A stretch of DNA of 27,289 nucleotides, taken from positions 10,246 through 37,534 of the forward strand of contig MLAK01001080.1 of assembly GCA_001839685.1 (NCBI GenBank), in the 5' to 3' direction. Origin of the DNA: Tritrichomonas foetus (Eukaryota > Parabasalia > Tritrichomonadida > Tritrichomonadidae). Shown here piece after piece: positions 1 through 9,326 of this stretch (positions are counted from its first letter, which is position 1; each line of letters begins with the position of its first letter). The notes below the pieces were generated by a model. The model did no database searches and was not told the DNA's origin. It worked only from the letters and a program-made list of their open reading frames with translations. The position numbers and the translations under genes were made by a program.

Positions 1-114
1 ATATGAAATGATGCCTCTTATATGAAATGATGCTTCTTATATGAAATGATGCTTCTCATATGAAATGATGCTTCTCATATGAAATGATGCTTCTCATATG
101 AAATATTGCTTGAA
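1..114. repeat. 19-bp tandem repeat (minisatellite), cut by window edge
   Basis: Five consecutive 19-base units (1-19, 20-38, 39-57, 58-76, 77-95) with consensus ATATGAAATGATGCTTCTC, followed by a degenerate sixth unit (96-114). Unit 1 has a C/T change at position 15, and units 1-2 end in T where later units end in C. The array is open on the left, so its full length is unknown. It carries no convincing coding frame. Confidence 0.9.
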
Positions 115-325
115 TCCAAAAAGTCATGATATATATAATAAAAACAACATGTTAATTAATATACATTTAAATAACACCTTTGTTACATTCTACACTTTAT
201 AATATACCAACAAATCAATTATAGACGATAATTGTGAATAGTATACACATAAAATGTGACATGATCATATTCAATGGTATCAACTGCGTTTCTGTCTTAA
301 CGATGAATATACTTATTTCCTTCAT

Positions 326-1602
326 TCATAACAGGAAATATATTGTTACTATAATGATAAAGACGCCTAGAATTAGAAACAAGATAGAGAAAATTGACCA
401 CAACTTCATTTCATGAAACGGAAACATTTTCAAGAAGTAAACAGGTGGTAAAATAAAACAATAGAGAATGACACCAATCTGACAAATTAATAATAATTTT
501 TCAGACTTTATTTTAGCAACATGAAGCCATGATATCAAAGCAATCATGGTAAGTCCAGAAAAGAAGGTAGGCAATGAATAATTATTCAACCAATTGTGAA
601 TTTCAATTGGTCCTGAAAAAACCTGAAAGAAGTGTCTTGAATTGACATAAAGGCGAAAAAGATATGAAACAATAAGAAATATAAGCATTGTAATTTGCGC
701 AGCAATAATTAAATTTTTGTCATTTTGTGAAGAATCAAATTTAAGAACTATGTTTCCGTCCAAATTTTCATCGAAAATAAACGAACCCAAAAAAGAAACA
801 ATAATTGCAAAAATTGGACTGATTGAAGCTGAAAAAACATATGTCAAAGAGAATCTCCGATATTGAGGACGTTCCATAACTTGAACAACATGTTCAACCA
901 TTTGTGTATTGCAAATAATTGAAGAGCATTTTACTATTGAATAAATAAAATCACGGACAGATGAAATGTGAAAGGCACTTTGTTGTATTTCACTAGAAAA
1001 ATGAAATGATTGGCCCAAAAGCACAAAAATAAGAATCGAAGTAACAATGAAGCTTATTCCCCCTATATATGAAAGAAAGGAGATCTGATCTATACTTTTT
1101 GAAAAGCAAATAAGTAATGAAAAAACACCCATGATTAAATAGGTCAGAAAATATTTTGATAAAATGAACTTTGGGGGATTTTCAAAACAATTATAACATA
1201 ACGATATATATTTATAATACTAATATCATTCATCGTATCCACAGTAAAACCAAAGGATCCAATTAATATACATAAATCTGAAAGAAAAGAAAAATGATGA
1301 AGAATGAAATCCCATGATGATCGAAAAGAATAACACTGCCCATATATCCATGTTTTTAAATATAAAAAGAATGAAAATAATGACAACAAATAAAATATCA
1401 CCACAATGAAAATGAAATATACAGGACCGCTTTTGAATACTCCTGTAAGTTGAAATATATTCGTTCCCATATGTGAGCAAAATAAAATCAAAATAGTTGT
1501 TGGAATAGAAACGATTTGTGTTTTTTTCGATTTGAAAAAGATAAATTCATCTGGTTTTCGCTTAGGACGGTAAAATCCGTGGGACATCTCTTTGATATGC
1601 AT
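326..1602 (-). pseudogene. Amino acid/auxin permease (AAAP) family transporter, frameshifted
   Basis: Two adjacent minus-strand reading frames together look like one AAAP transporter, a multi-pass membrane protein that moves amino acids. The first part (1602 to about 1226) starts with a basic cytosolic tail and a first membrane segment ending in MGTNIFQLTGVFKSG, matching the 'G..i..lp..f..G' TM1 signature. The second part (about 1226 to 326) has the segment FSKSIDQISFLSYIG, typical of AAAP TM4-5, and TQMVEHVVQVMERPQYRRFS, typical of the TM6-7 loop, then five hydrophobic segments. The combined length of about 425 residues fits the family. The second frame opens just after a TAG at about 1226, so the break lies between about 1226 and 1150. 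One extra base, for example in the five-C run (plus-strand G run near 1173-1177), would join the frames. It may be a pseudogene or a consensus error. Confidence 0.72.
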
Positions 1603-1611
1603 GATAAGTGA
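1603..1611 (-). promoter_or_regulatory. Initiator-like element of the permease gene
   Basis: On the minus strand TCACTTATC lies directly before the ATG at 1602, with the A of TCA 7 nt upstream. This fits the TCAYTW core of the trichomonad initiator (Inr), usually found within a few tens of bases of the start codon. It supports the chosen start. Short motifs like this occur often by chance in AT-rich DNA. Confidence 0.45.
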
Positions 1612-2411
1612 TCAATGCTGACTTCGTTCAATCGGAAAATTGTTGAATGATATTCCGAAAAATTGTATTATATTCAAATTCTGTAGAATACTATGAGAAA
1701 GATAAATTTTTTGAATAATAGCATAAATTGAAATTTTGATAATTTTCAGAATTAGTTTGTGAAAATCGAAGTAATTGTCTTAAAGTAAATATATATTTTC
1801 AATGAGTACATACAATTGTTGTAGATATTTTGAAAATACCTTTCGCTCTTTATTTAGGTATTGAGACAATTTTTCATGATACGATTTTGACATCAGCATT
1901 TCAAATTTGAAGATGATATAATTATTTAGTAGTTACTCTGATAATGTATCGTTTCAGGAATCTGAGTATTATCATTAACTATCATATGATTATATCATAT
2001 TAATATAAAGAATTCATTCCACTCATGAGGTCAAAAATATTGGAAATTTTTTTGTGATGCGATTTACAGTTTTCTATTTCATTGATGGCTTTTTGTACAT
2101 TTAGAAAATGAATAGTCTTAGTTCTTCGAACGCTATATTTCTCAAATAGAAACATTTAACAAAGAAAACATAACATGAAACCATATTTGCTTTCTCTAAT
2201 GCGAATCTCTTCTTGTATGGAGCTGATTTGTTCGACTAAGTACAATTCTCCAATCACACATATATTTTATTTTCGATTTTAGAGTCTTTTTAGACTGATT
2301 CAGATTCCCCATCAAAAGAATCATCCAACTCTAAAAGTAAAAGAAAAATTGAAATTGAAACAATATACATATAACATTTATTACAAAAAATTCGCATAAA
2401 TTACAAAAAAA
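1612..2411. other. Intergenic, no gene seen
   Basis: AT-rich spacer between two minus-strand genes. It holds the 5' flank of the permease and the 3' flank of the kinase. No long reading frame, RNA gene or strong repeat is visible. Confidence 0.6.
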
Positions 2412-3839
2412 TCAACATGTTATGATTTCCATTCCATCGTAATCTTCAGAAATAAGTTTTGATGATAGAACAGGTGATTCAGGTGAACTCGACATATCAA
2501 TACTTCCCATGAAGGAAAATCCGTTTACGCCAACACTTTTTTCTCCTACAGGCGGAGTTGCAAAGGAATCAAAGGCCTTTTCGTTTGTGTAGACACTATT
2601 AAAGTTTTCAACGGAAGGTCCACAATTTGGTACAAATTGAGGTGTATGACGCTTTTGCATCACTTCATCAAAATTCAAACCATCCCAAAATGGGTGACAT
2701 TTGAGTTGCTCAAAAGTGAAGCGCTTTTCTTGGTCCTTCACAAGGAGTTTCTTGATGAAGTCTTTTATTCGATCATCCGTGTCTTTGGGGAACTTCACAT
2801 CTTCGTGCACAATCTTCGCAAATAACCTTCCTCGATTTTCATCACTAAATGGCGTACGTTGGAAAATAAGTTCGTATGCAAGAATGCCAAGTGACCACCA
2901 GTCAACGCTAAATGAGTAAGTTTGATTGGTTACGATTTCAGGGGCAATGTATTCTAATGTGCCACACATTGAACGAGATGAGCCTTCTTTCCCGATGTCT
3001 TGTGAAAGTCCAAAATCTGTCAACTTAATATGGCCATCATCAGCTATCATTACATTCTCGGGCTTGAGGTCTCTATAAACAACACCATTAGAGTGAAGAT
3101 GGTCAAGCGCTAAGCCTATTTCAGCGAGATATATCTGTATATCTCGAAATGAAATAGTTTTTTGTGCAGTGGTGTTTCCATATTTGAGTTTATTCATGTA
3201 GTTTCTTAAGTCACCACCTGATAAGAATTCCATACCTATGTAAAACTTTGTCGCACTTTGGAATGCAAATTTTAATGAAACAATAAAAGGATGTTTGTTT
3301 TGAGATAAAATATTTCTCTCATTTAAAGCTGATTGGACTTGATTGGTTTCTATGAGTTTCATTTTGTGAACAGCTTTCAAAGCATAATATTCATTTGTTT
3401 CATTTTTCTTAACAAGTGTTACTTTGCCAAAATTGCCTCGACCAATTACTGATTGAATCGAAAAATCAGAAATTGAGAGAGTCTCGTTGTGAAAATATGC
3501 TGATCTAATCGACACTAGTAATTGAATGACTGTGTTTTCTTCATCGGCTGTTAGAATTAATTGACTGTTGTAATGAAAATAATTATTTTCATTTGGATCA
3601 TCGTTTCCTTCTTCAGAAATACTCAGCCAAGGAACGCTGTCACCTTTTTCGATAAGGGAAACCTTTGTTTTGTCAGTTAAAAAAATTCGTTTTTCGATTG
3701 ATGCCGATTTTGAAGATCGTCGAATATAAAGTTCCATTTGATGAAGCTCGACGTGGCAATGCTTCCATAATCCAAAGAAGTTTGATTTTTTATACATTTC
3801 ACCCTCCCAAAATAAGGCGCAATCAGGATTATTCAGCAT
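2412..3839 (-). CDS. AGC-family Ser/Thr protein kinase with N-terminal PH domain (PKB/Akt-like)
   Basis: 475 residues, ATG to TGA. An N-terminal pleckstrin-homology-like region (about 8-116; basic cluster KK at 17-18, W25-K26, then MELYIRR) would bind phosphoinositides and recruit the kinase to membrane. The kinase domain (about 126-385) has the glycine loop GRGNFG (133-138), ATP lysine K155 in YALK, alpha-C glutamate E174, YRDLKPEN (255-262, catalytic D257), DFG (275-277) and GTLEYIAPE (293-301). S290 occupies the PDK1-phosphorylated activation-loop position. The AGC tail follows: QFVPN, ENFNSVYTNEKAFDSF, a candidate turn motif ATPP (T428) and a hydrophobic motif GFSF with S442 equivalent to Akt S473. 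The usual first Phe of F-x-x-F is V438. All catalytic residues are present, so an active enzyme is expected. The C-terminal 30 residues are Ser-rich. Confidence 0.95.
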   Translation of the reverse strand: MLNNPDCALFWEGEMYKKSNFFGLWKHCHVELHQMELYIRRSSKSASIEKRIFLTDKTKVSLIEKGDSVPWLSISEEGNDDPNENNYFHYNSQLILTADEENTVIQLLVSIRSAYFHNETLSISDFSIQSVIGRGNFGKVTLVKKNETNEYYALKAVHKMKLIETNQVQSALNERNILSQNKHPFIVSLKFAFQSATKFYIGMEFLSGGDLRNYMNKLKYGNTTAQKTISFRDIQIYLAEIGLALDHLHSNGVVYRDLKPENVMIADDGHIKLTDFGLSQDIGKEGSSRSMCGTLEYIAPEIVTNQTYSFSVDWWSLGILAYELIFQRTPFSDENRGRLFAKIVHEDVKFPKDTDDRIKDFIKKLLVKDQEKRFTFEQLKCHPFWDGLNFDEVMQKRHTPQFVPNCGPSVENFNSVYTNEKAFDSFATPPVGEKSVGVNGFSFMGSIDMSSSPESPVLSSKLISEDYDGMEIITC

Positions 3840-3861
3840 TGGCGCTTCACTTTAATTATGA
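3840..3861 (-). promoter_or_regulatory. Possible initiator-like element of the kinase gene
   Basis: Minus-strand TCATAATTAA begins 22 nt upstream of the kinase ATG (A of TCA at 3859). It keeps the TCA core but not the full TCAYTW consensus, so it is only a candidate start-site element. Confidence 0.25.
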
Positions 3862-4084
3862 GTAATTATTTTTTGACCATCCTTTCAATTTTTATTCGTC
3901 AGAAAATTGATTCATTTTCTTAAGATTTGTGTGTTTTTACTCAAGACACACAAATATATTTCAATTAATATCTTCGGTAAGGAAAATTTTATTCAAATTT
4001 CTTTATGAAATGCAATTTTATTGAATAAATTGAATATAATTTATTTATTAATTGATAAGATTGGATTAAGATTGAGAAGACAAA

Positions 4085-4255
4085 ATGAAATTGAGAGGTG
4101 AATACATATTGAAAAAAACACCCGATATTCCAGTTATCGAATTTTTGAATAATTCAGTTCATTATTCTAAAAGAAATGACATAAAAAGTGAATTTGCTCA
4201 CAAAATTGAATCAAATTGTAGACATGTCGAACTAAACAACGACATAAGCTACTAA
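4085..4255 (+). CDS. Small hypothetical ORF (56 residues)
   Basis: ATG to TAA, starting MKLRGEYILKKTPDIPVIEF and ending HVELNNDISY. Composition is mixed and soluble-protein-like (charged, few aromatics), unlike the F/I/Y-rich translations typical of AT-rich spacer. No family is recognised. It could be a real microprotein, a fragment of an older gene or chance. Confidence 0.2.
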   Translation: MKLRGEYILKKTPDIPVIEFLNNSVHYSKRNDIKSEFAHKIESNCRHVELNNDISY

Positions 4256-6211
4256 TAAGATGAAAAAGGACAAAAGAATGAATTATCATTACATTTTTGG
4301 AGAAAATGTAATCAAACTTTTTTGAAGTCAGACTTCATATTGAATATTCAATTTCGATCGAACAATTAAATTATTGAAAGTTATCGAGATACGATCCACA
4401 TGATTCTCATCTCTTTTCCATCGATTTGATATTTTCATTTATTATGTTTAGCACAGCATATGAGATCACTCACACATAATTACATATTCATCAACTTCAT
4501 ACAAGAAATCACATAAAATGAAAATCGAATGCTGCCCAAAATAATGAATCATTCCTATTATTTCCATAACATAGCAGAAATAAAGTCGTTGTATTGATAA
4601 TAATATCATCATGATTTATACCAATAATATTGACTCATGTGATAAAATCTCACTTACTCCAAGTATAATACCCTTGAACTTTATTTGCGTACATATGCTC
4701 AGTAGTGAAAATATATGCATTAAAATATTTTGGCGCTTAATGCGTACACTAAAATCAATATCAAAATGGAAAACAAAAAGACATTTTTCTATTGACCATT
4801 TAAATAGTGAATTTTTTTTGATGTGGTTGTTATGTCTTTCTGGTATTTCTCTATTATGATTCATGATTTATGAATCACTGAAGAGAAGACTCATGTAGGT
4901 AGATTCCAATTGGTGGAAAATGGGAACATTAATGAAGTGATTTCAAATGTCGGAAAAAATAATGTTCACTCCAAATATTTAGTAAACATTGCAATTTAGA
5001 ACCAGAAAATGCAGGAATTTATTATTTTTCAGCATTATATTCTTTTAAAAAGAGAATTAGTTGATTGTTATCAGTGAATCCCTTGAGGATTGAGCGACCA
5101 GATAAAAAGTCACTTTTTTGACTATAGTGGAATCTGTGTTATAACAAATTAAACAATATAGATATAAGAGAAAAGTTTTGTGAGTCCATGCTTGCGGGTT
5201 TTTAAGTCCAACTATCACAATAACTGTTTAAAAAAATGAAATAATTGAAGTATTTTTCATTGCATTAGAGAGGTAAATGCAGAATTTACTCAGACAGTTC
5301 GAATTTTATTTAAAATTCTAGAATAATTGTTCCCAATGGTTGAATGAAAGGAACCACTTGAGAATATAAAATTAATTTGAAAGAGAAGGATAGAGTTTTC
5401 AGAAGAATTGAGTGAACGATTTAATTCATAGTTTTCATAGTAGCCTTTGAATAATTGAAAATACAGATAGTCATATGGACTGAATATTTGAATATTTTCA
5501 AATATCGATTAATCAAATCATATGGGTGTGATGAGGTGTTATAGTTTAATAGTTATTGAAAAGAAGTTCAATTTGTTGTAAATGTAGAAACATCATAAAT
5601 TTATTCTCTACTTGTAAATATCTAAAAATTTGTTGAAAAATCAAGATTTCCTGATAATTTTTGATAGAACTTTATTCTCTAAGAAACACACAATGTTTAA
5701 ATCAATTAATGCCAATTTGGATAACTAAATTATTTTTGAAAGAAATTGTAAAAATGACTGAAATCACAGTAAAAAATTGATCAATGTGTATCCAAGTCTT
5801 GTTGTGATAGTATAATTCGTGTTTGAAGATCTAACTCATCCCTCTCAACTCTGTTGATAGCTTGAGGATTTTTTGTTCAGACCTATTCAATCATTGAATA
5901 TATTGTATGGGCGTTTCAGAATCATGAATTTACGGAGAATAGTTTAACTCAGAAAATTGATAAGACGGATACGAATAAAATGAGTTCATTGATTTTGTCG
6001 ATTAAGTGCCAGAACAAATCAAAATTTCTGAAGGGGATAAAATAACACATTCAAATTTTGAATAATACCCAATATATAAACTCAAAAAATATTAATTAAC
6101 TCCACCACGAAATAAATCTGATGAAAACAAGTAAACATCATCTATGCTATGTAAAGACTCTGATTCTCCCAAAATTAGAGAAACAGTGGGGATATAGATT
6201 CTTTTCTCAAT

Positions 6212-6439
6212 ATGATGTTATCAAATATTCAATGGTGTGAAGACTTTTCTTTAGAATTTTTTGAATACTTTTCTTTCTCATATAAAACGCTTGAAAATAA
6301 TGATAAAAAATTATCATTGGTTTTCTTCTCTCAAGTATCGAATCAGAAAAGAGTACAGAGTATTCTTTCAGATCATGGCATAAGCCTCCAAATTATTTGT
6401 GTTCACTCAACCGCCAAGGGGGATACATTCAAAAAGTGA
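6212..6439 (+). CDS. Small hypothetical ORF (75 residues)
   Basis: Starts with two consecutive ATGs and ends in TGA. The translation includes the fairly protein-like stretch KKLSLVFFSQVSNQKRVQSI and a C-terminal HSTAKGDTFKK. No domain, signal peptide or clear membrane segment is seen. A protein-like minus-strand frame of similar size lies just downstream (6510-6692). Either could be a fragment of an eroded gene. Confidence 0.2.
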   Translation: MMLSNIQWCEDFSLEFFEYFSFSYKTLENNDKKLSLVFFSQVSNQKRVQSILSDHGISLQIICVHSTAKGDTFKK

Positions 6440-6913
6440 ATTGATAGAGACTTTTGACAATCTTTCTATCCCCCTCTCATGAAAGTATCTTTATCAAACC
6501 ATCAATGAATTATCTCTTGCGTTTAAGATGACAGCGAATTTCTATTGCACTCCACAGTGTCCTAGGCACAAGAAATATTATTTTTCTATCTCTTGTCTCA
6601 TCGAAATAAACAATTGAAAACAATAGATTACATAACGATTTCAATTTTGGGAAATTGAATGCTATCGAACATACACTTTCAGAAAAATCCAAAATTCAAT
6701 TGCTCAAGTAATTAACTAACGTCAAACTAACAAATATTCAATTCACATCATTCTGGTTAAATAAACCATTCACAAAAACCCAAGCTTCCTGAAAAAATAC
6801 AATAAGGACTTTGAAATATTTGAAAAGAGATTTTCCCTAAAATTAAATATAAAATTTTGAAGAAAGAAGACTTCATTTTTATTTTTAACCTCGAAAGAAA
6901 AACTTAAACCAAG

Positions 6914-7579
6914 ATGTCAAACAGTTCAATGCCCCCTCTTCCTCAAACCTTCCTCGGTGCCGCAATGGGACGCTTCGTCACCGACGCCTTCTTCAAAGGA
7001 GCCAACTTCAAAGAAATTCCAATCGATTTTGTCGACTTCGTCTTGTCAGCTGTTCAAGGTGGAACATCCTACGTTGCCTATCGAGTCGGATGTGATGCAG
7101 TTGCTGCCATTTCGCCGGAATTCAAAGAACGATTAAACGATAAATCGAAAAACCAATTACCAGTCTACATCGCTGGCGGAGCAGCTGGCGCCGCCTTCGC
7201 AACAATCATTAACTACCCGATCAGCGTTGTTAGGTCGAAGCGAACAAACGAAAAAGTTTCATTTTCACTCAAAAGTTTCCAAATGTATTACTTCGATAGA
7301 GTTTTCGCCTTCATGGGTTTTGCGGCATCAATGGATCAAATTATTCCACATTTGAAGCCAACAAACAACAGTCTCCACTACTGGGCTCAATCGCACTTTT
7401 TACTTCAAATGTCACATTTTGCTGGAAATTTGTGTGAATATCCGGTCTATTACATTCAAAACGGAACACCATTTTCGCTCTATATGAAAAACCACTTAAA
7501 CTCACTCACAAGAAGGATGTTCAACTCAGACTTCTCCTGCTTCTTCAAAAAGAAACTTAGCGGAATTCCTTACATGTAA
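6914..7579 (+). CDS. Small membrane protein, mitochondrial-carrier-like (divergent or truncated)
   Basis: 221 residues, ATG (in context CCAAGATG) to TAA. Residues 83-110 (PVYIAGGAAGAAFATIINYP then ISVVRSKR) resemble the carrier pattern of a small-residue helix followed by Px[DE]xx[KR]x[KR]; P102, R107 and K109 fit, but position 104 is S instead of D/E. A second weak copy is CEYPVYYIQNG (174-184). An SLC25 carrier has about 300 residues in three repeats, so only two degenerate repeats would be present. In trichomonads such proteins would sit in the hydrogenosome membrane. The first 70 codons use many C-ending codons (GCC, TTC, ATC), unlike the AT-rich surroundings, which suggests high expression. 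A Tim17/22-like or other glycine-rich membrane protein is an alternative. The gene is well supported; the family is not. Confidence 0.8.
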   Translation: MSNSSMPPLPQTFLGAAMGRFVTDAFFKGANFKEIPIDFVDFVLSAVQGGTSYVAYRVGCDAVAAISPEFKERLNDKSKNQLPVYIAGGAAGAAFATIINYPISVVRSKRTNEKVSFSLKSFQMYYFDRVFAFMGFAASMDQIIPHLKPTNNSLHYWAQSHFLLQMSHFAGNLCEYPVYYIQNGTPFSLYMKNHLNSLTRRMFNSDFSCFFKKKLSGIPYM

Positions 7580-8826
7580 CGAACTTTTATTATTGTATTA
7601 TAAAATTTTCGTTCATTGTAACCAAGTCAAATATTCAAAAATTGAATATAAATAATTCAAAGAAAAGTATAGAAAATAGAAAAACATCTTTATATAAATA
7701 GATATATATAATATTGTTTAAATAAAGATACAATCGTATTAATTTCCTCTTTTTCTATTATATTTTCTTCTTAAACACTTCTTTCATCCATTTTTTCATC
7801 GAAATTACGATTCAAACGATTCAATATTTTGCGAGTTAAACATTAACGATGCATGCCACTGTAAATATTCCAGAAATAATTCAATTTCGCATCAAATGAA
7901 AGACCGCTGCGTAAAAATAAATTTCTTTACGATATGATATCTTGTTTATATGAATAAATATTTATATTCATTATCCTAATATAATATTTATGCAGATTTC
8001 TGCTCAAATAATTACGTCTTTAAACCTTGTTCTCCGGAAATTTTGATATTAATTTCTCAGAAATTTGTTCGGATCGGAAGTTTTACCGATCTTTTTTTGA
8101 ATAATTGTTAGGTCAGAATCTCTCAATCCATTTAAATTATTGAATTAAATAATCTTATCAAAAAAATTGACCAACTTTTTCATAATCTGCAAATTTCTAA
8201 CGAGTATTTTATCTGATCGATCTTTTTCTCACTTTCCTGGGCTGATAATAGGCGTTTAATATCTATCTATAAACAGTAAAGTATTCAACGTCGCAATTTT
8301 TCTCGATTTTCATCATTATTTCATATCACCAGAAGAAAAGTTCATATTTGGCTTTGCTGCCATATATTTTTTATGATAAACAGAACATCTGAATACAAAC
8401 ATTCAAAAATATGCTTTTGAATAAATCTTTAAATTCTTTTTCATCGACATGTCTCTTCAATTATGTCCAATTTTAGCTGAAAAGTTACTCTATTACATAC
8501 ACATTGGACAATTACTAGATATATGTATATTTTCTTTTTCATTCCTTGCTGACTCAAAATGAAGAAACATTAAATTGAGAGCATTTGGTAGATCGGGGCT
8601 CCTCTATTAAATATAACTTTCTTTTATATCAATCACAAACAGGAATACATCGTATTGAATCAAGCTCTTGTTATGTGTAGTGTCACTGATGGATTAAAAT
8701 TGTGTTTTACTTGCCAAACTGCTTGATATTCCAAGTTAGATTCAATCTTTTTAACTCAATTGTGCATCACATGCTTGCTGATTCACTAACAATTTGTACA
8801 CACAAATAAATCATCATCTTGAACTG
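7580..8826. other. Intergenic, no gene seen
   Basis: Very AT-rich 3' flank of the carrier-like gene, with TATA-type low complexity near 7690-7720 and small inverted repeats near 7950-7975. No open frame or RNA gene stands out. Confidence 0.55.
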
Positions 8827-9162
8827 TTAAAGCAATTTGTCACATTCAATGATCTGATGAAGAACATCTTTTGGAATGATATATTTTGGATCATACCTCC
8901 TAATCGTGCATCGATTCTTAAGTAATTCGACAATTGATTTGTTACTTCGAAAATGAAATGAAAAAAATTGGAATTTCTCAGATTTTTTGAGACTTTTCAA
9001 TATACACAGGATTCTTTCTATGATTAAACAGTCTGTAATAAACCTTTCAATTTCCAACGATATCATTGAAAACTTATCAAATAATGGGTTTGGCAAAACT
9101 GTGTGGTTTCTTTGGGGAGAGTAAATGCATGATAAAATGTGTTTTATCGTCTCCCCTGACAC
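8827..9162 (-). pseudogene. Possible relic of a trichomonad ankyrin-family N-terminal region
   Basis: An open minus-strand frame of about 111 codons bounded by stops. The only in-frame ATG is at about codon 33; a stop lies just before the first GTG. The segment LFDKFSMISLEIERFITDCL followed by FHFRSNKSIVELLKNRCTI recalls the region before ankyrin repeats in many trichomonad proteins (a 'FF.KI..IL.yf...I' block followed by 'IFKSNKRILLFLIEE'). No ankyrin repeat follows before the TAA. I infer a truncated, decayed copy. The match is from memory of the family pattern and is weak. Confidence 0.3.
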
Positions 9163-9326
9163 TCATTAAATAGTGTTTCGCTAATGAATTGTTGAACATA
9201 ATTATTGATACATTATAAGAACAATATTTATTGGCAGTGACAAAAAAATTATATTTCGAGGAAACGAAATTCTATTTTCATCAAAAAATTCGGAATAAAT
9301 TCAATACTTTATGCAGAAATTTCAGA

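Larger units (their letters stand above)
3862..6913. other. Long gene-poor region
   Basis: About 3 kb of AT-rich DNA between the kinase and the carrier-like gene. Only short frames occur. The two most protein-like on the plus strand are 4085-4255 and 6212-6439, listed separately. Overlapping opposite-strand frames of 82 codons at 4611-4864 have biased hydrophobic composition and look like chance. No RNA gene or mobile element is recognisable. Confidence 0.5.

Noticed and set aside
3665..3865. Plus-strand frame antisense to the kinase start
   Set aside because: It is a shadow of the kinase gene, whose own frame carries all conserved motifs.
4611..4864. Two 82-codon frames on opposite strands
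   Set aside because: They overlap almost completely, have hydrophobic spacer-like composition and no recognisable motif.
6510..6692. Minus-strand frame of 60 codons containing TRDRKIIFLVPRTLWSAIEI
   Set aside because: It looks faintly protein-like but has no ATG start and no family match, so it is only mentioned next to the neighbouring small ORF.
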